Source: Alistipes sp. (GTDB taxonomy: Bacteria > Bacteroidota > Bacteroidia > Bacteroidales > Rikenellaceae). Taken from it: 8,912 nt of DNA. The position numbers were made by a program, and so were the translations under genes. The notes beneath the pieces were generated by a model, which had not been told where the DNA came from, made no database searches, and was given only the letters and a program-made list of their open reading frames with translations. The stretch lies in contig JAFYQY010000203.1 of assembly GCA_017559685.1 (NCBI GenBank), positions 1 through 8,912 of the forward strand, given 5' to 3'. This document shows, one piece after another, positions 4,953-8,912 of the stretch; the first letter of the stretch is position 1; every line of letters begins with the position of its first letter.

Positions 4953-6431
4953 CTAGAAGATATAGTTCAAGCCGATATTTACACCTGGCTTATACGACTT
5001 CTTGGTTGTGAGTTCCGAAACGGGAACATTCAAGTTCGTATTAGTGTAGACGGTGGTGTTGAGCGGTACGGCAACCTCTGCCGAGAGGATAAAGTTGCGA
5101 TTCATCGCCAGTTTCAAGCCCACACCTGCGCTCATATGTAGTTTCTCCTTCTGACCTGTGTAGATGAGATTCTTCTCGGCTTGTGTTAGCTCGCTATTCG
5201 AGAGCGCCGCCTTCATTTCGTCGAGGCGGTAAGGCTGTACGCACGCACCCATATCGAAGAATGGGTTGGTTGCAAGGTAGAAGTTCTGCTTGATAAAGCG
5301 GAACGACACAACCTTGAATCGCATCTCGACATTAGCCCAAGCGTAGCCATCGCCAATCACACTGTTGTATGGCACACCACGTACGGTGTTGATACTTCCC
5401 AAACCGTCCGAGATAATCTGACGGAGGTAGAGGGTGTTGATGTTCTGCAAAGTGTAGTATGGCGCATTGCCCGCCAACTTACCCTGATATGCGAGGTGGT
5501 AAGCGAATACAATCTTATCCTGCCAAACGGGCACGTAGTGGCGGAAGTGGGCAGCCAATTTGAGGTAGTTGTAGCCATTCTTGCCACGACCGTTGAGGAT
5601 GTCGGGCGAGCCGTAGGCGTAGAGTTCAGCCCAGATGCCTCGTGAAGGGTCGGCCTCGTGCTCACGGCTGTCGTAAACCAAACCCGCCTTCAACTCGAGG
5701 TGGTGGCCGCCATTCGCCTCGTTAGCCTTGATAAGACCTGCACGCTGATACAACTGCCACAACGATGCCGAGTTTATGCCCTGCGATGTGAGGTAGTTGT
5801 TCGGAGTGGTATCGTATGCCGGAGAGCCCTTCTTCTTGACGGTGATGTCCTGAATGTCGTACCACCAATACGAGATACCAGCAGCCCAACGGAACTTATT
5901 CGAGGTGATATCGCCCTGGAAATCGGCCATTACACGCATCGAGTTGCGCTTGACGTTGTACATCGCTATGCGGTTCTCCTGCTTCTTGCCACTTGCGAGG
6001 TCTGTGTAGTATGGCGCAGCGCTACCATTGAAACCCATAAACGGATACATCTGCGCAAGGATATAGGTTGCAGCTGCCGTGAGACGCACCTTTGGAATAA
6101 GGTACTTCGAGTCGTAGAAGAAGTGGAGCTTTACCTGATCCTTTGTAGTCCACGACAAGTCCACATTGAACTTGTGTTTGTAGGCAGGGTAGGTCGAGCC
6201 GTCACCATAGTCGAAAATCTCGCACAAAGCACCAATCTGGAAGCCAGTGTCGCTATTGTAGCCAACCGATGGGAATGGCGCAAAGTTCCAACCCTTCTTT
6301 ACGGTCTGCTTCTTGCCGTCAGCGGTGGTTGTTTCAACCTTCTTCTCTTTTTTGTCTTGTTTTGTATCTGCCGAAGCGTTGAACGATATGAACATTACGA
6401 CAACAAATGCCAAAGCGAAAAATCTCTTCAT
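4953..6431 (-). CDS. Omp85-superfamily outer-membrane barrel protein without POTRA domains
   Basis: A 492-aa outer-membrane protein read from ATG at 6431. A TTG two codons further upstream is less likely. The signal peptide (MKRFFALAFVVVMFISFNASA) is followed by a lysine-rich linker (~22-46). The remainder looks like a transmembrane beta-barrel, with many alternating hydrophobic strands and a C-terminal Phe (GLNYIF). Omp85/BamA-type hallmarks are YDSREHEADPSRG (~253-265) and the VRG loop motif in INTVRGVPY (~347-355), followed by an NVEMRF strand. There is no room for POTRA domains, so it is not BamA or TamA itself. It belongs to the short 'BamA/TamA family' proteins common in Bacteroidetes, whose function is unknown. 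It starts 13 bases after the stop codon of the DUF819 gene and is the second gene of that operon. Confidence 0.85.
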   Translation of the reverse strand: MKRFFALAFVVVMFISFNASADTKQDKKEKKVETTTADGKKQTVKKGWNFAPFPSVGYNSDTGFQIGALCEIFDYGDGSTYPAYKHKFNVDLSWTTKDQVKLHFFYDSKYLIPKVRLTAAATYILAQMYPFMGFNGSAAPYYTDLASGKKQENRIAMYNVKRNSMRVMADFQGDITSNKFRWAAGISYWWYDIQDITVKKKGSPAYDTTPNNYLTSQGINSASLWQLYQRAGLIKANEANGGHHLELKAGLVYDSREHEADPSRGIWAELYAYGSPDILNGRGKNGYNYLKLAAHFRHYVPVWQDKIVFAYHLAYQGKLAGNAPYYTLQNINTLYLRQIISDGLGSINTVRGVPYNSVIGDGYAWANVEMRFKVVSFRFIKQNFYLATNPFFDMGACVQPYRLDEMKAALSNSELTQAEKNLIYTGQKEKLHMSAGVGLKLAMNRNFILSAEVAVPLNTTVYTNTNLNVPVSELTTKKSYKPGVNIGLNYIF

Positions 6432-6444
6432 AGACAATAGATTT

Positions 6445-7662
6445 TTAGAGTAGGTGAAGTATCTTCGCCATCAAGATACCGAGATAGTTTCCGACGGCAT
6501 ATCCTATAAGTCCCGAGCTGATACCCGTAACGAGTGCAGCTCGATTCTTCATAGCGTTAGATATCATAGGAACAAATGGTGGTGAGTTGATAAATGCTAC
6601 CGACGAGATAACCATCGAGTCGGCATTAACGCGGAAGATACGACAGATGATGGCGTGAATGAACAACGACGCAAAGATTGCGAAGGTGAGGAAACCAATC
6701 ATATAGAGATTTTCGCCTATCTTCAACTCCGAGAGGTCGGCCATCGATGCTATCGCCAACGAGAATATATATATAAGGTACATTCCGAGGTCGTAACTGC
6801 GGTGCAATTTGCGCACAGGCTTCACGAACGAGAGACCGATACCCAATGTTGTAAGCATAAGGATGAACGGAGCCATAAACCAACCGCCCTTCTTCTCGTT
6901 CATAAAGTTTGCGAGGTCGGCATCGGCCAACCAACCAATCAGGTACGACATTCCGAATGCGACCGCCACAACAGCGATAGTCAAAGCGGAAATCTTACCA
7001 ATCTGGGTGTAGCCCTTCTTCGAGTTTAGTCCCTTGTAAGGGTTCTCCTTTACGGCAGCCATCTCCTGCTTGATAACCTCTTTATCTTTCTCCGATATCG
7101 AGAGTCTGGTCTCCTCGCCATAGAGTCGGCGGAAGAGTCGAATACCGCCACCCAATAAGAATACGAAGTAGATGAAGCAGATGATGATGTCGTAGGTGGT
7201 CAATAATATGTAGGTGCTGTCGTCAACGCCAAGTCCTTGCTTGATAGCTGCGGCGTTGAGCGTTCCGCCAGTACACTTACCTGCCAACAAGCCGCCAATG
7301 GCCTCACCCTGCGGGATGCTGTCGCCAAAGAGCATATAACCGCCAATGACTGCAGCTGCCACCGAAAGAATACCGCTAGTGATGATTCGAGCTTGGAGCG
7401 AAATCTCGCTCGTCTTGAAGGTGCAACCGAAGAGCATCATCGGAATAGCCAACGGAATAGTAATCATCGGTATGACTTTTTGGAGCAATGCGATCTCTGC
7501 CGGCATCGGAATATTCGCCAGAAGGAGACCGATAGCGTAGAGTATCATCACGGGGCCAATCTTGTCGAAAATCGTATATTTTCGGCACAACCACAACACT
7601 CCTGCAGGCACCACGCAGAACATTACTGCGAGCCATACATAGTTGAAAATCGTCAATATCAT
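6445..7662 (-). CDS. DUF819-family integral membrane protein
   Basis: A 405-aa polytopic inner-membrane protein, about ten transmembrane segments, of the DUF819 (YjcL-like) family, a likely secondary transporter of unknown substrate. Family signatures are the glycine-rich GGLLAGKCTGGTLNAAAIKQ stretch mid-protein and the C-terminal SPPFVPM...GLIGYAVGNYLG segment. A hydrophilic, charged cytoplasmic loop (ISEKDKEVIKQEMAAVKENPYKG) separates the two halves, as in inverted-repeat transporters. I chose ATG at 7662. An upstream in-frame GTG at 7740 would add 26 residues, but that stretch encodes the terminator hairpin of the preceding gene and contains this gene's own -7 promoter box, so it cannot be translated from that promoter. 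The Omp85 gene follows after 13 bases. No known DUF819 function explains that pairing. Confidence 0.88.
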   Translation of the reverse strand: MILTIFNYVWLAVMFCVVPAGVLWLCRKYTIFDKIGPVMILYAIGLLLANIPMPAEIALLQKVIPMITIPLAIPMMLFGCTFKTSEISLQARIITSGILSVAAAVIGGYMLFGDSIPQGEAIGGLLAGKCTGGTLNAAAIKQGLGVDDSTYILLTTYDIIICFIYFVFLLGGGIRLFRRLYGEETRLSISEKDKEVIKQEMAAVKENPYKGLNSKKGYTQIGKISALTIAVVAVAFGMSYLIGWLADADLANFMNEKKGGWFMAPFILMLTTLGIGLSFVKPVRKLHRSYDLGMYLIYIFSLAIASMADLSELKIGENLYMIGFLTFAIFASLFIHAIICRIFRVNADSMVISSVAFINSPPFVPMISNAMKNRAALVTGISSGLIGYAVGNYLGILMAKILHLL

Positions 7663-7700
7663 AGGGCTAAATTTTAGCTGTTTTGTTCTATATAACAAGG

Positions 7701-7708
7701 CAAATATA
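7701..7708 (-). promoter_or_regulatory. -7 promoter element for the DUF819-Omp85 operon
   Basis: On the minus strand TATATTTG matches TAnnTTTG. The start of transcription would lie near 7694, about 32 bases before the ATG at 7662. No good TTTG occurs at -33, where the terminator stem of the upstream ZIP gene lies instead. The octamer is identical to the one before the ZIP gene. Confidence 0.5.
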
Positions 7709-7711
7709 ACT

Positions 7712-7742
7712 AAAAAAGCGTGACGATATCCCACCGCCACGC
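7712..7742 (-). terminator. Intrinsic terminator of the ZIP transporter gene
   Basis: On the minus strand GCGTGGCG pairs with CGTCACGC (8 bp including one G-U pair) around a 9-nt loop, and six T residues follow at once (7717-7712). It starts 33 bases after the ZIP stop codon. It separates the ZIP gene from the DUF819 operon, whose -7 box begins only three bases beyond the T-tract. Confidence 0.75.
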
Positions 7743-7746
7743 AAAT

Positions 7747-7762
7747 TAGGTATTTATACCTA
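7747..7762. promoter_or_regulatory. 16-bp perfect palindrome, possible operator
   Basis: TAGGTAT-TT-ATACCTA is a perfect 7-bp inverted repeat with a 2-bp centre, better suited to a dimeric DNA-binding protein than to an RNA hairpin. It lies between the ZIP stop codon and the ZIP terminator, about 40 bases upstream of the -7 box of the DUF819 operon. That position would suit an activator site. No regulator gene is in the window. Confidence 0.35.
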
Positions 7763-7774
7763 TAGCCTAAAATG

Positions 7775-8560
7775 CTATCCTAAAGCCACGTCGAGCACTA
7801 TCATTAACGCAAAACCGATGGCGAAAGCTATGGTCGGAATGTTGGAGTGTGAGCCCTCGTGCGACTCGGGTATAAGCTCCTCGACCACAACGTAAATCAT
7901 CGCTCCCGCAGCAAAGGCGAGCATATATGGGAAGATGCCGATAAGGTGCTCGATAAATACTATTGTCAAGATTGCAGAGATGGGCTCGACAACGCCCGAA
8001 AGGGTTCCGTAGGCGAATGCTCGCTTGCGTGAGTTGCCCGCCGAACGGAGTGGTAATGAAATGATTGCACCCTCGGGTACGTTCTGAATGGCGAGACCTA
8101 TGGCGAGCGCAAATGCGCCGGCAAGCGACATACCTACCTCGCCCGTCAGAGCGCCTGCTGCAACCACACCTACCGCCATACCCTCGGGGATGTTGTGGAG
8201 TGTTACCGCCAAGACGAGCATCGACGAGCGTCCCAACTTCGACTGAGGGCCTTCGGGCTTGTCGCTGTCGAAGTGGAGGTGGGGAGTAACGGTGTCGAGC
8301 AGGAGCATAAAGAGCACGCCAATGAAGAAACCCACCACAGCGGGCACCCACGCCATTTTGCCCATATCGCTCGAGGCGTTCATCGCAGGGATGAGCAGCG
8401 ACCACACCGATGCTGCCACCATCACTCCTGCGGCAAAGCCGAGCAGGATGTTGCGAATGCGTTCGGCCGATCTGTCGCCGACGAAAAGTACGGTCGATGA
8501 GCCAATCATCGTGCCCGCAAAGGGTATCAAAAGTAACGGTATAATCTCTCTCCAAGCCAT
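7775..8560 (-). CDS. ZIP-family divalent metal transporter (GufA-like)
   Basis: A 261-aa inner-membrane protein with about eight transmembrane segments. ZIP transporters bring zinc, iron or manganese into the cytoplasm. The metal-site motifs are present: HNIPEGMAVG in TM4 (His122, Asn123, Glu126) and QNVPEGAI in TM5 (Gln159, Asn160, Glu163). SGVVEPISA (Glu192) and VVVEELIPESHEG (Glu227, Glu228, His234, Glu235) lie further on. The loop before TM4 carries HLHFDSD (His94, His96), a short form of the variable metal-binding loop. The length is normal for bacterial GufA-type members. Start ATG at 8560 gives a hydrophobic TM1 directly (EIIPLLLIPFAGTMIG). The metal preferred cannot be told from sequence. 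The gene has its own promoter box and terminator, so it is monocistronic. Confidence 0.94.
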   Translation of the reverse strand: MAWREIIPLLLIPFAGTMIGSSTVLFVGDRSAERIRNILLGFAAGVMVAASVWSLLIPAMNASSDMGKMAWVPAVVGFFIGVLFMLLLDTVTPHLHFDSDKPEGPQSKLGRSSMLVLAVTLHNIPEGMAVGVVAAGALTGEVGMSLAGAFALAIGLAIQNVPEGAIISLPLRSAGNSRKRAFAYGTLSGVVEPISAILTIVFIEHLIGIFPYMLAFAAGAMIYVVVEELIPESHEGSHSNIPTIAFAIGFALMIVLDVALG

Positions 8561-8582
8561 AAATCTCTCGTTTTCTGTGCTA

Positions 8583-8590
8583 CAAATATA
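8583..8590 (-). promoter_or_regulatory. -7 promoter element for the ZIP transporter gene
   Basis: On the minus strand TATATTTG fits the Bacteroidetes -7 consensus. It lies 22 bases upstream of the ATG at 8560, so the leader would be only about 15 bases. The -33 region has only a weak TTTT match (8609-8606). No Zur- or Fur-like palindrome is evident around it. Confidence 0.5.
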
Positions 8591-8663
8591 CCGCCTTTTA
8601 GTCGTAAAACTATCGGAAAGTCAAAAAAAATATCAATCGTGAAATCTACAAACGACAATAACA

Positions 8664-8728
8664 GAGAGTAGAGAGTAGTGAAATTAGGGAGATTAGGGAA
8701 TTTAGTGAGTTTAAAAACCTCTACTCTC
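8664..8728. repeat. Inverted repeat GAGAGTAGAG / CTCTACTCTC
   Basis: Perfect 10-bp complementary arms at 8664-8673 and 8719-8728 enclose 45 bases. The left arm is part of a tandem GAGAGTA duplication (8664-8677). The enclosed DNA contains the left 9-bp array. Confidence 0.6.
8684..8710. repeat. Left 9-bp tandem array, TTAGGGAGA type
   Basis: Three consecutive 9-bp units occur: TTAGGGAGA, TTAGGGAAT and TTAGTGAGT. They have the opposite orientation to the longer array at 8727-8817, so the two arrays face each other across the short A-rich centre. Confidence 0.65.
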
Positions 8729-8817
8729 CCTAAATTCTCTAAACACCCCTAACGCCCCTAACGTCCCTAACGTCCCTAACGTCCCTAATGTCCCTAACGC
8801 CCCTAATGCCCCTAATA
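8727..8817. repeat. Right 9-bp tandem array, YCCCTAAYG type
   Basis: Eight exact-period units run from 8746 to 8817 with consensus YCCCTAAYG; variation is limited almost entirely to the first and eighth bases. Two degenerate units (TCCCTAAAT, TCTCTAAAC) precede them at 8727-8744. TAA in every unit blocks that reading frame. The minus strand has eight runs of three or four G spaced by 5-6 bases. It is not a CRISPR array: there are no spacers. Confidence 0.85.
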
Positions 8818-8840
8818 AATAATTTTTAATTTTTAATTTT
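8818..8840. repeat. AT-rich taattttt repeats
   Basis: Three short taatttt(t) units run directly into the -33 element at 8838-8841. The tract contains only A and T and could act as an upstream promoter element or simply as easily melted DNA. Confidence 0.5.
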
Positions 8841-8867
8841 GCATTTCGAATTTTATTCGTACCTTTG
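8838..8867 (+). promoter_or_regulatory. Strong Bacteroidetes-type promoter reading out of the window
   Basis: The -33 element TTTG (8838-8841), an 18-nt spacer and the -7 element TACCTTTG (8860-8867) fit the primary-sigma consensus well. Transcription would start near 8873. The downstream gene lies beyond base 8912, as no start codon with an open frame is resolvable here. Confidence 0.7.
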
Positions 8868-8875
8868 CAGCCGAT

Positions 8876-8892
8876 TAACCTATTGTGGGTTA
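8876..8892 (+). promoter_or_regulatory. Small hairpin at the start of the outgoing transcript
   Basis: TAACC (8876-8880) pairs with GGTTA (8888-8892) across a 7-nt loop, near the predicted 5' end of the transcript. It could protect the 5' end or be part of a leader element continuing past the window. Confidence 0.35.
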
Positions 8893-8912
8893 GTGAAAAC
8901 CATTTATTAACA

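Noticed and set aside
5658..6440. A 260-codon open frame on the plus strand antisense to the Omp85 gene
   Set aside because: There is no family resemblance and the composition is rich in Val, Arg and Leu as expected from the reverse complement of the barrel gene. The opposite strand has a signal peptide, barrel pattern and C-terminal Phe.
7767..8555. A 262-codon open frame on the minus strand covering the whole ZIP gene in another frame
   Set aside because: It starts with TTG and its translation is rich in Arg, Cys, Gly and His with no hydrophobic or domain pattern. The overlapping ZIP frame has all family motifs, so this is a shadow of GC-biased codons.
8746..8817. Possible CRISPR array
   Set aside because: The repeats are 9 bp and directly contiguous, with no spacers and no cas genes nearby.

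Overview
The window looks like chromosomal DNA from a member of the Bacteroidales. The coding GC content is moderate and the intergenic DNA is AT-rich. Shine-Dalgarno sequences are largely absent, and several genes are preceded by the Bacteroidetes-type -7 element TAnnTTTG. Gene content fits as well: a YgiQ-family radical SAM protein, a POTRA-less Omp85 barrel protein and a DUF819 permease. The TCG/CGT-rich codon use and the short intergenic repeats recall Alistipes-like (Rikenellaceae) genomes, but this family-level guess is weak.

Layout, left to right. (1) 1-836, + strand: 3' part of an RluA/RluD-type pseudouridine synthase whose N-terminal S4 region lies outside the window; a hairpin terminator follows. 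(2) 900-1346, - strand: a small secreted or membrane-anchored orphan protein. Upstream of it (1362-1640) is a long, nested, strongly base-paired stretch with its own promoter (TTTG, 20 nt, TAAATTTG) and a terminator-like end. This is an unassigned structured leader or small RNA and is the least explained part of the window. (3) 1685-2040: a repeat-rich intergenic region holding a 104-bp imperfect palindrome, one copy of a ~65-bp dispersed repeat and ttttccg simple repeats. (4) 2041-4697, + strand: ygiQ and an endonuclease/exonuclease/phosphatase-fold lipoprotein gene, overlapping by ATGA and so probably translationally coupled. (5) 4698-4952: convergent intergenic region with two hairpins, the second copy of the dispersed repeat and a 12-bp bidirectional terminator stem. 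(6) 8560-4953, - strand: a ZIP-family metal transporter with its own promoter and terminator, then a two-gene operon of a DUF819 membrane protein and an Omp85-superfamily outer-membrane protein. (7) 8640-8912: gene-free DNA with two opposed 9-bp repeat arrays (TTAGGG-like on one strand), AT-rich repeats and a strong-looking rightward promoter for a gene beyond the window.

Most functional content is ordinary: rRNA modification, metal uptake and envelope proteins. No CRISPR array, transposase, phage gene, tRNA or rRNA gene is seen. The points most worth following up are the structured RNA at 1362-1640, the two dispersed repeat types, the 9-bp array with G-quadruplex potential, and the two conserved-looking gene pairs of unknown joint function (ygiQ with the lipoprotein, DUF819 with Omp85).
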